This document shows, piece by piece, positions 17,524-26,644 of a stretch of DNA of 64,000 nt. Position numbers and translations under genes: made by a program. The notes under the pieces were generated by a model. It saw only the letters and a list, made by a program, of their open reading frames with translations. It had not been told where the DNA came from and did not search any database. The DNA is taken from the NCBI RefSeq assembly GCF_021602345.1, contig NZ_BQID01000001.1:124001-188000 (forward strand), read 5' to 3'. Every line of letters starts with the position of its first letter. Position 1 is the first letter of the stretch. Source of the DNA: Pseudomonas pharyngis (GTDB taxonomy: Bacteria > Pseudomonadota > Gammaproteobacteria > Pseudomonadales > Pseudomonadaceae).

Positions 17524-19472
17524 CAGTGGGCCTCCGCAGGTTCACGTTTGGCCGGGGTGGCAGGCTTGTTCGGCGCGGCGTCTTCAAGCAGCGCGTCGGC
17601 CACCAGTTCGGCAATGTCCTTGATCAGCGGGCGCGGCTCGACCACGCCTTCGAGCATCGCCGTGCACTGTGGACAACCCACGGCCACCAGTTCGGCACCG
17701 GTCTCGCGAATGTCTTCCATGCGCATGTCGGGGATCCGCTGCTTGCCCGGAATATCAGTGATCGGCGCCCCGCCACCGCCGCCGCAGCAGCGCGAACGGA
17801 AGCCGGAACGTTGCATTTCCTTGATCTCGATGCCGAGCGCGCGCAGCACTTCGCGCGGCGCTTCGTACTCGCCGTTGTAGCGGCCGAGGTAGCACGGATC
17901 GTGATAGGTCACGCTGTTGCCTTTGTGCTGACCGAGGTTCAGCGCGCCGGCCTGAATGATTTCCGCCAGATAAGTGCTGTGGTGCTGCACGAGGTAGTTG
18001 CCATCGAACGCGCCGTACTCGTTTTTCAACACGTGGAAACTGTGCGGATCGCAGGTGACGATGCGGTTGAAGCTGTATTTGGCCAGGGTCTGGATATTGC
18101 GTTTGGCGAGCAGCTGGAAAGTCGCTTCATCACCCAGACGGCGGGCCACGTCGCCGCTGTCGCGCTCTTCCAGACCCAGTACCGCGAAGTCGACCTTGGC
18201 CGCTTTCAGCACTTTGACGAACGCCCGCAGAGTACGCTGGTTGCGCATGTCGAAGGCACCGTCGCCAACCCAGAACAGCACGTCGGTGGACTTCTTCTCG
18301 CTGAGCAGGTTGAGGTTCAGGTCGGCCGCCCAGTTCATTCGACCGCCCGGGGCGAAACCGCCAGGGTTGTCGGTGGCAATCAGGTTTTCCAGGACTTCGG
18401 CGCCCTTGTTCGGGGTCGCGCCTTTCTCCAGGGTCAGGTGCCGGCGCATGTCGACGATGGCATCGACGTGCTCGATCATCATCGGGCATTCCTCGACGCA
18501 GGCGCGGCAGGTGGTGCACGACCACAGGGTTTCGGCGTCGACCAGACCGTTGACGATCGGTTGATGCGGATTGCCGCTGTGTTCGCCCACCGGTTTGCCC
18601 GGATACGGGCTGCCGGCAAACTTGGCATCGGTGCCGCCAGCAAGGCCGACCACCATGTCCTGAATCAGTTTTTTCGGGTTCAGCGGCTGGCCGGCGGCGA
18701 ACGCCGGGCACGCCGCTTCGCACTTGCCGCACTGCACGCAGGCGTCGAAACCGAGCAATTGGTTCCAGGTGAAATCCTTGGGTTTCTCCACGCCCAATGG
18801 CGCGGTTGGATCATTCAGATCCAGCGGTTTCAAACCGGTCGAACGGCCGCCGCCAAAGCGTTCGGCGCGACGGTGCCAGGCCAGGTGCAGGGCACCGGCG
18901 AAGGCGTGTTTCATCGGGCCGCCCCAGGTCATGCCGAAGAACAGTTCCGACACGCCCCACAACACACCGATGCCGAGAATCGCTGCGAGCACCCAGCCGC
19001 CGAAGTTCTCCGGCAGGATCCCGGCCACCGGCAAGGTCACCAGGAAGAACGAGGCCGAGAACGCCAGCAGGCTTTTCGGCAGGCGCATCCACGGGCCTTT
19101 CGACAGCCGCGCCGGCGGGTTGAGCCGGCGCCGATAAACGAAGATCGCGCCGACGAACATCACCGCCGTCATCAGCAGCAACGCGTAGCCGAGAATGCGG
19201 TTATGCAGGCCGAAACCGTGCACCAGAATCGCCAGCACGATCGACGCCACCGCACCGCCCGCCGTGGCGACGTGGGTGTTGGCGATGTATTTGTCCCGCG
19301 CCACCACGTGGTGCAGATCGACCATGTAACGCTTGGGCATGGCGAACAGGCCGCCGATCAGATCGACCTTCGAGGCCCGGCCCCGGCGCCACATGGCCAC
19401 CCGCCGCAACGCTCCCAGCACCGCGAGGGCCAGGGCTGCGAACAACAGGATTGGAAGAAGGGTGTTCAACAT
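17523..19472 (-). CDS. dgcB: Dimethylglycine catabolism membrane iron-sulfur protein
   Basis: 649 residues. Several N-terminal transmembrane helices (residues about 1-180) are followed by two 4Fe-4S motifs, CVQCGKCEAACP and CTTCRACVEECP, and two CCG-type heterodisulfide-reductase domains, the last ending in RCCGGGGG. It is thought to receive electrons from DgcA and EtfAB and pass them to quinone. It is required with DgcA for dimethylglycine to sarcosine conversion in P. aeruginosa. The start MLNTLLPILLFAALALAV at 19472 follows a small gap with a REP pair after dgcA. It overlaps etfA by 1 nt. Confidence 0.93.
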   Translation of the reverse strand: MLNTLLPILLFAALALAVLGALRRVAMWRRGRASKVDLIGGLFAMPKRYMVDLHHVVARDKYIANTHVATAGGAVASIVLAILVHGFGLHNRILGYALLLMTAVMFVGAIFVYRRRLNPPARLSKGPWMRLPKSLLAFSASFFLVTLPVAGILPENFGGWVLAAILGIGVLWGVSELFFGMTWGGPMKHAFAGALHLAWHRRAERFGGGRSTGLKPLDLNDPTAPLGVEKPKDFTWNQLLGFDACVQCGKCEAACPAFAAGQPLNPKKLIQDMVVGLAGGTDAKFAGSPYPGKPVGEHSGNPHQPIVNGLVDAETLWSCTTCRACVEECPMMIEHVDAIVDMRRHLTLEKGATPNKGAEVLENLIATDNPGGFAPGGRMNWAADLNLNLLSEKKSTDVLFWVGDGAFDMRNQRTLRAFVKVLKAAKVDFAVLGLEERDSGDVARRLGDEATFQLLAKRNIQTLAKYSFNRIVTCDPHSFHVLKNEYGAFDGNYLVQHHSTYLAEIIQAGALNLGQHKGNSVTYHDPCYLGRYNGEYEAPREVLRALGIEIKEMQRSGFRSRCCGGGGGAPITDIPGKQRIPDMRMEDIRETGAELVAVGCPQCTAMLEGVVEPRPLIKDIAELVADALLEDAAPNKPATPAKREPAEAH

Positions 19473-19522
19473 GGTGAAGCTCCCACCAGTACAGCCTGGA
19501 GAAACACGTTCGGCGTGTTCCT

Positions 19523-19609
19523 GTGGGAGCGAGCTTGCTCGCGAAAGCGCCGGGTCAGTCGATGCAACGGTGACTGACAGAATGCATTCGCGGGCAAGCC
19601 CGCTCCCAC
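19523..19609. repeat. REP pair inside the dgc operon
   Basis: GTGGGAGCGAGCTTGCTCGC at 19523 and an inverted, diverged copy ending at 19609. It lies between dgcA and dgcB. An operon-internal REPIN can stabilise the upstream message and lower downstream expression. Confidence 0.9.
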
Positions 19610-19627
19610 AGGGTCTTGTGCAAGCTT

Positions 19628-21688
19628 TTAGAAATCCTTGCAGAGGCGCAGGGCGTCGTAGATGGCGGCGTGGGTATTACGCTGCGCCACGCAGTCACCG
19701 ATGCGGAACAGCAAGTAACCGTCGCCGGTGCTGCTCAACGAAGGTTGCGGCTGGATCGCGAACAGCGCCTCGACGTCGATCTGGCCCTTGTTGCGCGAGC
19801 CGTCCTTGAGGGCGTAGTAGATTTCCTCGTCCGGGCGCACGCCGTTCTCGACGACCACCTGATCCACCACCCGCTCTTCTTTGGCGCCGGTGTATTCGTT
19901 TTCCAACACCGCGACCAGCTTGTCACCTTCGCGGTAGACCTTCTCCAGCATCATGTCGCCGGTCATGATCACTTCTTTCGGGTACATGCTGCGGTAGTAG
20001 GTCGGGAACGACGTACCGCCGATGGCCACGCCCGGCTTGATGTCGTCGGTGACGATCTCGACCTGGCTGCCCTTGTCGGCGAGGAAGTCGGCCACCGACA
20101 TCCCGGTGAACTCGCAGATGGTGTCGTAGACCAGCACGTTCTTGCCCGGCGCGACCTTGCCGTCGAGCACGTCCCAGCTGCTGACGACCAGCCCTTCGGC
20201 GGCGCCCCAGTGTTCGTTCTGTTCCAGGTACGGATGCCCGCCAACGGCCAGCACCACGATGTCCGGACGCAGGTCCATGATGGTGTCGGCGTCCGCCGCA
20301 GTGCCCAGGCGCAGATCAACTTTCAGCCGCGCCAGCTCCAGCTGGAACCAGCGGGTGATACCGGCAATCTGGTCACGCTGCGGCGCTTTCGAGGCGGTGG
20401 TGATTTGCCCGCCGATGAATTCCTTCTTCTCGAACAGGGTCACGTCGTGGCCACGTTCGGCCGCCACACGGGCCGCTTCCATCCCCGCCGGGCCGGCACC
20501 GACGATCACCACCTTGCGTTTCGGCCCGGTGGATTTCTCGATGATGTGCGGCACGCCCATGTATTCACGGGAGGTCGCGGCGTTCTGGATGCACAGCACG
20601 TCCAGACCCTGGTACTGACGGTCGATGCAATAGTTGGCGCCGACGCACTGCTTGATCTGGTCGATCTGGCCCATCTTGATCTTGGCGATCAGGTGCGGGT
20701 CGGCGATGTGGGCGCGGGTCATGCCGACCATGTCGACGTAACCGCCCTCCAGAATCCGCGTGGCCTGGTTCGGGTCCTTGATGTTCTGCGCGTGGAGCAC
20801 CGGAACCTTGACCACTTCCTTGATCCCGGCCGCCAGGTGCAGGAACGGCTCCGGCGGATAACTCATGTTCGGAATCACGTTGGCCAGGGTGTTGTGGGTA
20901 TCGCAACCCGAGCCGACGACGCCGATGAAATCGAGCATGCCGGTGTCGTCGTAATACTTGGCGATCTGCTTCATGTCTTCGTGGGACAGACCGTCCGGGT
21001 GGAACTCGTCACCGCAGATGCGCATGCCGACGCAGAAGTCGTCACCGACTTCGGCACGCACGGCTTTCAAGACTTCCAGACCGAACTTCATCCGGCCCTC
21101 GAAAGTGCCGCCCCATTCGTCGGTCCGCTTGTTGACGCGCGGGCTCCAGAACTGGTCGATCATGTGCTGGTGCACGGCCGACAGTTCGACCCCGTCCAGG
21201 CCACCGGCCTTGGCGCGGCGCGCGGCTTGCGCGTAGTTGCCGATCACCCGCCAGATTTCTTCCGGCTCGATGGTCTTGCAGGTGGCGCGGTGCACCGGTT
21301 CGCGGATGCCCGACGGCGACATCAGGGTCGGCCAGTGGAAACCGTCCCAACGGGAGCGACGGCCCATGTGGGTAATCTGGATCATGATCTTGGCACCATG
21401 CTTGTGCATGGCGTCGGCGAGATTCTGGAAGTGCGGGATGATCCGGTCGGTGGACAGGTTCACCGAACTCCACCATTGCTGCGGGCTGTCGATCGCCACC
21501 ACGGACGAACCGCCACAGATCGCCAGGCCGATGCCGCCCTTGGCTTTCTCTTCGTAATACTTGACGTACCGCTCGGTGGTCATGCCGCCGTCGGTCGCGT
21601 AGACCTCGGCGTGCGCGGTGCTGAGCACGCGGTTGCGGATGGTCAGTTTGCCGATCTGGATCGGCTGGAACATTGCTTCGAAAGCCAT
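19628..21688 (-). CDS. dgcA: Dimethylglycine demethylase flavoprotein
   Basis: 686 residues of the trimethylamine dehydrogenase/old-yellow-enzyme family. An FMN TIM barrel comes first (FQPIQIGKLTIRNRVLST), then the Fe-S segment, then an FAD/NAD-type domain with VVIVGAGPAGMEAARVAA. It oxidises dimethylglycine to sarcosine. The cysteine cluster reads C348-x2-A351-x2-C354-x11-C366: the second of the four 4Fe-4S ligands of trimethylamine dehydrogenase is alanine, so the cluster may be absent or altered. The start at 21688 lies 15 nt after the DUF5943 stop. It belongs to the presumed GbdR-activated dgc operon. Confidence 0.94.
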   Translation of the reverse strand: MAFEAMFQPIQIGKLTIRNRVLSTAHAEVYATDGGMTTERYVKYYEEKAKGGIGLAICGGSSVVAIDSPQQWWSSVNLSTDRIIPHFQNLADAMHKHGAKIMIQITHMGRRSRWDGFHWPTLMSPSGIREPVHRATCKTIEPEEIWRVIGNYAQAARRAKAGGLDGVELSAVHQHMIDQFWSPRVNKRTDEWGGTFEGRMKFGLEVLKAVRAEVGDDFCVGMRICGDEFHPDGLSHEDMKQIAKYYDDTGMLDFIGVVGSGCDTHNTLANVIPNMSYPPEPFLHLAAGIKEVVKVPVLHAQNIKDPNQATRILEGGYVDMVGMTRAHIADPHLIAKIKMGQIDQIKQCVGANYCIDRQYQGLDVLCIQNAATSREYMGVPHIIEKSTGPKRKVVIVGAGPAGMEAARVAAERGHDVTLFEKKEFIGGQITTASKAPQRDQIAGITRWFQLELARLKVDLRLGTAADADTIMDLRPDIVVLAVGGHPYLEQNEHWGAAEGLVVSSWDVLDGKVAPGKNVLVYDTICEFTGMSVADFLADKGSQVEIVTDDIKPGVAIGGTSFPTYYRSMYPKEVIMTGDMMLEKVYREGDKLVAVLENEYTGAKEERVVDQVVVENGVRPDEEIYYALKDGSRNKGQIDVEALFAIQPQPSLSSTGDGYLLFRIGDCVAQRNTHAAIYDALRLCKDF

Positions 21689-21703
21689 GGCGGGTTCCTC
21701 GAC

Positions 21704-22234
21704 TTACAACGGCTTGACGGTGAACAGGCCGTCGTCGTGGCCTTCTTCGGAGCCACCGTAAACCTGCTCGGCCACGGTGCGGATCTGGCTGCCGCGCGCG
21801 GCGAGAATCTGGTCCATGGCACCGGCAAACCAGCCGGTGAACATGTAGTCGACCTTGCGCCCGACCTTGCCGTAGACGTAGACGAACGCCGAGTGTTCGA
21901 GCTTGACGCTGGCGGTGCCTTTGTCGAGGTCGATGTCCTGGATCTTGAACAGGCCCCAGCCGCGCTGCGACAGGCGCTTCATGTAGTGTTCGAACACCGC
22001 GACGCCTTCCAGGCCGTGGCACTCGGCTTCTTTTTCACACCAGTGCCAGGCGGATTTGTAGCCGGCCTTGTAGAGGATTTCGGCATAGGCGTCAGCGCCC
22101 AGCACTTCCTCGATGCCCATGTGGTTGTTGACGAAGAAATGGCGCGGCACGTACAGCATTGGCAGGGCGTCGGAGGTCCAGACACCGGTCTCGCTGTCGA
22201 CTTCGATTGGCAATTGCGGGGCGATCTTGGCCAT
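21704..22234 (-). CDS. DUF5943 protein of the dgc operon
   Basis: 176 residues. It contains YVPRHFFVNNHMGIEEVLGADAY at residues about 27-50, a KSAWHWCEKEAECHG stretch, and a Cys/His-containing middle reminiscent of V4R (4-vinyl reductase) small-molecule-binding domains. No signal peptide or membrane segment is seen. It sits between the dipeptidase gene and dgcA in the same direction and is conserved at this place in pseudomonads as far as I recall. Its role in dimethylglycine use is not established; an accessory or ligand-sensing subunit of DgcA is possible. Confidence 0.8.
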   Translation of the reverse strand: MAKIAPQLPIEVDSETGVWTSDALPMLYVPRHFFVNNHMGIEEVLGADAYAEILYKAGYKSAWHWCEKEAECHGLEGVAVFEHYMKRLSQRGWGLFKIQDIDLDKGTASVKLEHSAFVYVYGKVGRKVDYMFTGWFAGAMDQILAARGSQIRTVAEQVYGGSEEGHDDGLFTVKPL

Positions 22235-22311
22235 GGAAACTTAACTCCAGAAAAATTTTGGTGTTGCCCCCGGCGCGGACGGCCGGGGGAAAGTATTCGG
22301 GAAGCGGCGGC

Positions 22312-23289
22312 TTATTCGCCCCAGACGTCTTTCAGGACGTTCACCCAGTTTTCGCCCATGATCTTGCGTACCACGCGCTCGGAGTGGCCGCGCTTGAGCA
22401 GGGTTTCGGTCAGGTTCGGGAACTCGCCGACTGTGCGGATGCCCAGCGGGTTGATGATCTTGCCGAAGTTGGTCAGACGGCGGGCGTAGCCCTTGTCGTG
22501 GGTCAGGTATTCGAAGAAGTCCTGGCCGTGACCCTGGGTGAAGTCGGTGCCGATGCCGATGGCGTCTTCGCCGACCAGGTTCATGGTGTATTCGATGGCT
22601 TCGGCGTAGTCGTCGATGGTCGAATCGATGCCCTTGGCCAGGAACGGCGCGAACATGGTCACGCCGACGAAACCGCCGTGGTCGGCAATAAACTTAAGCT
22701 CTTCATCGGATTTGTTGCGCGGGTGCTCTTTCAGCCCCGACGGCAGGCAGTGGGAATAGCAGACCGGTTTTTTCGATTCGAGGATGACTTCCTCGGAAGT
22801 CTTGGAGCCGACGTGGGACAGGTCGCACATGACACCGACGCGGTTCATCTCGGCGACGATTTCGCGACCGAAACCCGACAGGCCGCCGTCACGTTCGTAG
22901 CAACCGGTGCCCACCAGATTCTGAGTGTTGTAGCACATCTGCACGATGCCGACGCCGAGCTGCTTGAACACCTCGACATAGCCGATCTGGTCTTCGAACG
23001 CGTGGGCGTTCTGGAAGCCGAAGAGGATGCCGGTCTTGCCTTGCTCCTTGGCCTTGCGGATGTCGGCGGTGGTGCGGACGGGGATCACCAGGTCGCTGTT
23101 TTCACGAATCAGTTTCTGGCTGGCGGCGATGTTGTTGACCGTGGCCTGAAAGCCCTCCCACACCGACACGGTGCAGTTGGCCGCCGTCAGACCGCCCTTG
23201 CGCATGTCTTCGAACAGCTCGCGGTTCCATTTGGCAATGATCAGACCGTCGATAACGATGCTGTCGGCGTGTAATTCGGCTGGGCTCAT
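22312..23289 (-). CDS. Membrane dipeptidase (renal dipeptidase family, M19)
   Basis: 325-residue metal-dependent hydrolase of the peptidase M19/amidohydrolase fold. It has SIVIDGLII near the start (an M19-like metal-ligand segment, though the usual HxD is not clear), GFQNAHAFED, CDLSHVGSKTSEEVILESKKP, CYSHCLPS and IGIGTDFTQGHG. The start MSPAELHADS at 23289 is preceded by AAGGGGA. It is the first gene of the operon leading to dgcA-dgcB-etfAB, so the real substrate may be an N-methylated glycine derivative or peptide instead of a generic dipeptide; that is inference. Confidence 0.87.
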   Translation of the reverse strand: MSPAELHADSIVIDGLIIAKWNRELFEDMRKGGLTAANCTVSVWEGFQATVNNIAASQKLIRENSDLVIPVRTTADIRKAKEQGKTGILFGFQNAHAFEDQIGYVEVFKQLGVGIVQMCYNTQNLVGTGCYERDGGLSGFGREIVAEMNRVGVMCDLSHVGSKTSEEVILESKKPVCYSHCLPSGLKEHPRNKSDEELKFIADHGGFVGVTMFAPFLAKGIDSTIDDYAEAIEYTMNLVGEDAIGIGTDFTQGHGQDFFEYLTHDKGYARRLTNFGKIINPLGIRTVGEFPNLTETLLKRGHSERVVRKIMGENWVNVLKDVWGE

Positions 23290-23360
23290 CAGGCGTCCCC
23301 TTATTGGCGATTCATGCGCCGAATCGTCTGCCGGCGCTTTGGGGCCAGCATATGCCTCGG

Positions 23361-23392
23361 TGCGCGACCAGCCGGGTGCAAAAACGACAGGG
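23361..23392. promoter_or_regulatory. Candidate GbdR operator upstream of the dgc operon
   Basis: GCGAC (23364-23368, followed by CAGCC) and ACGAC (23384-23388) lie 20 bp apart in direct orientation, 75-100 bp before the operon's first ATG. They match the paired half-sites before gbcA/gbcB. Confidence 0.45.
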
Positions 23393-23523
23393 GAATTGCC
23401 GAAAGCGTCAATCCGCGACAAAGGGTCGCCAACCGGTCCGACCGGCCACCTGTTCAAGCCCGCGAGCTTGAGCCAGAATCTGCCGCATCCCGGAAACACC
23501 ACTGGATTAGAGCGGCGACATCA

Positions 23524-23925
23524 ATGAAATCGATCTTCCTGGCCCTGGCCCTGATTGCGACCGGCGTACACGCCGCCGAAGAGTCCGACAACAACCCGTG
23601 CGATGCGGTGGAAAACGACATCCAGACCCTGGAATGCTCGGCCTACAGCCGCACCACCGCCGAAGACCTGCTCAAGGACAACTACGCCAGCCTCAACGAA
23701 CGCATGCAGACAGCCTACGGCAAGAACCCGGCGCAACTGGCGGACATCACCGCCAAACTCAAGACCGCCCAGCAACAATGGCTCAAGACCCGCGACGCCG
23801 ACTGCGCCGTAGAAGCCTTCCCGGCGACGGACGGCAGCAAGGCGTTCAAGATTGCGCAGAATGACTGCGTGGCGCGGATGAGTGACGAGCGGTCGGAGTT
23901 TTTGGAGTCGATTGGACAGGAGTGA
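23524..23925 (+). CDS. Secreted LprI-like (DUF1311) protein
   Basis: 133 residues starting MKSIFLALALIATGVHAAEE, a clear Sec signal peptide with cleavage near Ala-Ala. The mature part has four conserved cysteines (NPCDAVEND, LECSAYS, DADCAVEAF, AQNDCVARM) and the LNERMQTAYG and TAQQQWLKTRDADC segments typical of the lysozyme-inhibitor LprI N-terminal family. Periplasmic. It is divergent from the dipeptidase gene and followed 47 nt later by the DUF3010 gene in the same direction. Confidence 0.85.
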   Translation: MKSIFLALALIATGVHAAEESDNNPCDAVENDIQTLECSAYSRTTAEDLLKDNYASLNERMQTAYGKNPAQLADITAKLKTAQQQWLKTRDADCAVEAFPATDGSKAFKIAQNDCVARMSDERSEFLESIGQE

Positions 23926-23972
23926 GGGCTTGAGCTGTAAGCTGCACCTCTTCAGCCAATCAAGGGATTCAC

Positions 23973-24389
23973 ATGAATATCTGCGGTATCGAAATCAAAG
24001 GCAGTGAAGCGATCATCGCCGTGGCGTCCCTCGATGGTTCGGGGCTGAGCCATGTGGCTCTGGGCACCAAGAAAATCGCGCTGGACGATGACGACGAGGC
24101 GGCCAACGTGAAGCTGTTCGCCGCTCAAGTGGCGTCGTTCGTGCGCGAGAACTCCATCGATCGCATCGCGATCAAGAAGCGCAGCAAGAAGGGCGAGTTT
24201 GCCGGTGGGCCGACTACGTTCAAGATCGAGGGCGTGTTTCAGTTGCTGGACGGTTGCGAGGTGACGCTGCTGTCGCCGCAGACGATCAATGCCCAGGCCA
24301 AGAAGCACAACTTTGAGCTGCCGGGCACGCTGAACAAGTATCAGCATGAAGCCTACAAGGCAGCGTGTTCGGCATTGGTGAAGAAGTAA
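23973..24389 (+). CDS. DUF3010 family protein
   Basis: 138 residues beginning MNICGIEIKGSEAIIAVASLDG, a beta-strand pattern like RNase H/Holliday-resolvase folds, then IDRIAIKKRSKKGEFAGG and a Lys-rich C-terminus. It matches the uncharacterised DUF3010 family. No catalytic role is known. Its stop codon ends at 24389 and the stop of the convergent ATPase gene begins at 24390, leaving no spacer. Confidence 0.8.
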   Translation: MNICGIEIKGSEAIIAVASLDGSGLSHVALGTKKIALDDDDEAANVKLFAAQVASFVRENSIDRIAIKKRSKKGEFAGGPTTFKIEGVFQLLDGCEVTLLSPQTINAQAKKHNFELPGTLNKYQHEAYKAACSALVKK

Positions 24390-25562
24390 CTAGCCCTTTT
24401 TACGTGCGCTCAGCCAGTCGCCAAAGGACTTGTCTTCCAGCGCATAACCACCACGGCTCGACTTCCACACCAGTTCCTTGTCGCGCAGGGCATCGATGCA
24501 GGCCTGAATGGTCTGGGTGCCCGGCACCACGTCGCTGCCCATGTTTTCCAGTGCCTTGCCGACTGCCATGAGTGTGCTGTCGGTGAAAGGGGCAAAAGGC
24601 TCGTTGTGCTGTGAGCGCTCCACCATCACCTCCAGCACGGCGCGCTGAGGGATGGTCAGGGCGTTCCAGGCGCTTTCGAACTCGGTCCACACGCCGGCGC
24701 GCAACAATTCGGCGCGGCTCTGCAGCAATTGGCCCAGATTGCTGGCCTCGCCCAGCTCCAGCGCGACTTCGCCGATGATGGTGCGCAACATCTCCGGGCG
24801 CCGCCCCACCAATTCAAAGGCCTCGTCGATATCGGCCGCACTGAACTGGTTGGTCTCGGCCAGATGGGCGTTGAGGTGCAAGGTGTACGCTTGGGTGAAC
24901 TCTTTCCCCAGCAACGGAAAGGGCGTGATGCTCGAGCCGAAAAACGGTTGGCTTTTGCCCAGTACCAGGTGGGCGAGTTTGTCGCGATTGGAACCGGTGA
25001 ACACCAGATGCAAACCGCTGCCCTCGCCTTCACGCCCCTGATTGAGCTGATCCCGTGCAGCCTTCAGGGCAAACATCGCGTTGATGCCTGCGGCGGTGGT
25101 GAGCGCGTGCTGAGCCTCATCGATCACCAGCACTACGGATTTTTCGGCGGCGCTGTGGAGCAGTTCCAGCGCTTGCGTCAGGGTCGCGCCGGCCGGCAGT
25201 TGCGGCTTGGTGAAATCCCAGGACAAGGTGCGCAGGAAGCTGAGTTTTTCGATGCCGATATTCTTCGCCAGTTTGCGGATGCCCTTTTCAAAGGGGACCA
25301 ACGCACCTGCAATGGCACTGGCGATCAGGTCAGCAGGGTCTTTTTCCTTGTCGGCCCACAGGTCGACGTAAACCGTCAGCCAGCCTCGGGCCTGACATTC
25401 CGGGATCAGGTCCTCTCTCAGAAAAGTACTTTTGCCGGTGCGGCGCGGCGCTGCCAGAAAAAGACCGGAGGTGAAATCCTGCAGACCTGCACCCACCAGA
25501 CCATCGGCAACGCTGCGGGCCAGAGCGGGGCGGCGGAAAACGAAGCCGTTGTTTCGGGACAT
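24390..25562 (-). CDS. AAA-type ATPase (ATPase_2-like)
   Basis: 390 residues. Walker A is APRRTGKST (residues about 38-46), Walker B VVLVIDEAQHA, and a sensor-like LVFTGSNRDK. A winged-helix-like C-terminal region follows (IPQRAVLEVMVERSQ, IQACIDALRDKELVWK). This architecture is found in STAND-like or archaeal-type ATPases linked to mobile DNA and stress. No partner gene is adjacent. Its promoter region is strikingly AT-rich with a hyphenated TTATAC/GTATAA palindrome, unlike the neighbours, hinting at an acquired gene. Confidence 0.78.
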   Translation of the reverse strand: MSRNNGFVFRRPALARSVADGLVGAGLQDFTSGLFLAAPRRTGKSTFLREDLIPECQARGWLTVYVDLWADKEKDPADLIASAIAGALVPFEKGIRKLAKNIGIEKLSFLRTLSWDFTKPQLPAGATLTQALELLHSAAEKSVVLVIDEAQHALTTAAGINAMFALKAARDQLNQGREGEGSGLHLVFTGSNRDKLAHLVLGKSQPFFGSSITPFPLLGKEFTQAYTLHLNAHLAETNQFSAADIDEAFELVGRRPEMLRTIIGEVALELGEASNLGQLLQSRAELLRAGVWTEFESAWNALTIPQRAVLEVMVERSQHNEPFAPFTDSTLMAVGKALENMGSDVVPGTQTIQACIDALRDKELVWKSSRGGYALEDKSFGDWLSARKKG

Positions 25563-25595
25563 GGTTTTACACTCAATTATTCAAACGACTGTAAT

Positions 25596-25613
25596 TTATA
25601 CCTTGAAGTATAA
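25596..25613. promoter_or_regulatory. TTATAC-N6-GTATAA palindrome before the ATPase gene
   Basis: Inverted 6-bp arms (25596-25601 and 25608-25613) lie 35-50 bp upstream of the ATPase start in an AT-rich spacer. They overlap sequences resembling a -10 box (GGTATAAAT on the minus strand). They could be an autoregulatory operator. Confidence 0.4.
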
Positions 25614-25630
25614 TTAACTATAATCGTCCG

Positions 25631-26575
25631 TCAAACGGCCTCCCGTCGCCGATCCTCCCGCGGACACCGGGCAAACTTCGCCCGGTAGCTGCGGGTGAAA
25701 TACGACGGGGATTCGAACCCGCAGGCGATGCTCACTTCGAGCACGCTCATGTCGGTCTGGCGCAACAGCTGCCGGGCCTTCTCCAGTCTCAAGCGCAGAT
25801 AGAAATTGCTCGGCGTGTCGTTCAGGTGCAGACGGAACAACCGCTCCAGTTGCCGCCGGGTCACCTTGATCGATTCCGCCAACTCCAGGGTGGTCAGCGG
25901 CGGTTCGCTGTGCTGCTCCATCTCGCCGATGACATGCACCAGCTTCTTGTTGCTGATGCCATAGCGCGTGGCGACCTCCATGCGCTGGTGGTCTTTGCGC
26001 GGACGAATCCGCCCCAATACAAACTGCTCGCTGACCTGGATCGCCAGTTGCGGGCCGTGGGCCTGGGCGATCAGGTCGAGCATCAGGTCGATGGACGCGG
26101 TGCCGCCGGCGGATGTGATGCGCCGACGGTCGATCTCGAACAGCTCCTGGGTGACGCTGAGCTGTGGATAAGATTCCTTGAAGGCGTCGATGGCCTCCCA
26201 GTGCAGAGTCAGCCGATGACCATCGAGCAGGCCCGCCTCGGCGAGGACGAAGCTGCCAGTGTCGATGGCGCCGAGGGTCACGCCTTCGTTGTCCAGCCGT
26301 CGCAGCCAGTGCTCCAGCGCCGGGGTGGCGAACTTCAGCGGTTCAAAACCGGCGACCACCAGCAGCGTCGCCCCTTTCTTCAGCGGCTCCAGCGCCGCAT
26401 CGGCGTTGACCGACATCCCGTTGCTCGCCAGCACCGCCCCGCCATCGGCGCTCAACACGTGCCAGCGGTACAGCTCGCCGCGAAAGCGGTTGGCCACCCG
26501 CAGCGGTTCGATCGCAGAGATGAACCCGATGGCGGAAAAACCCGGCATCAACAGAAAGTAGAAATCCTGGGACAT
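25631..26575 (-). CDS. cdhR: Carnitine-responsive AraC-type regulator
   Basis: 314 residues. An N-terminal DJ-1/GATase-like sensor (FYFLLMPGFSAIGFISAIEPLR, at residues about 4-25) precedes a C-terminal AraC/XylS double helix-turn-helix with LELAESIKVTRRQLERLF and SVLEVSIACGFESPSYFTRSYRAKF. It is divergent from caiX and the carnitine genes, the position of CdhR, which activates carnitine dehydrogenase genes in P. aeruginosa. The methionine at 26575 is used; a GTG three codons upstream is possible. It resembles GbdR (also here) but has a distinct ligand. A lone DnaA box lies at 26163-26171. Confidence 0.9.
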   Translation of the reverse strand: MSQDFYFLLMPGFSAIGFISAIEPLRVANRFRGELYRWHVLSADGGAVLASNGMSVNADAALEPLKKGATLLVVAGFEPLKFATPALEHWLRRLDNEGVTLGAIDTGSFVLAEAGLLDGHRLTLHWEAIDAFKESYPQLSVTQELFEIDRRRITSAGGTASIDLMLDLIAQAHGPQLAIQVSEQFVLGRIRPRKDHQRMEVATRYGISNKKLVHVIGEMEQHSEPPLTTLELAESIKVTRRQLERLFRLHLNDTPSNFYLRLRLEKARQLLRQTDMSVLEVSIACGFESPSYFTRSYRAKFARCPREDRRREAV

Positions 26576-26644
26576 GGCGCGCACTCGGTCAGCGGGTAGC
26601 GTGCAACGTTGATACGCCAGTTGTCGGCGGCATTCAAGAGCACA

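Noticed and set aside
19616-22489. 957-codon frame antisense to dgcA and its upstream genes
   Set aside because: Same shadow effect; the minus-strand proteins have clear families and ribosome-binding sites.
26163-26171. Perfect DnaA box in cdhR
   Set aside because: Isolated site, far from the cluster at 14.8-17.0 kb.
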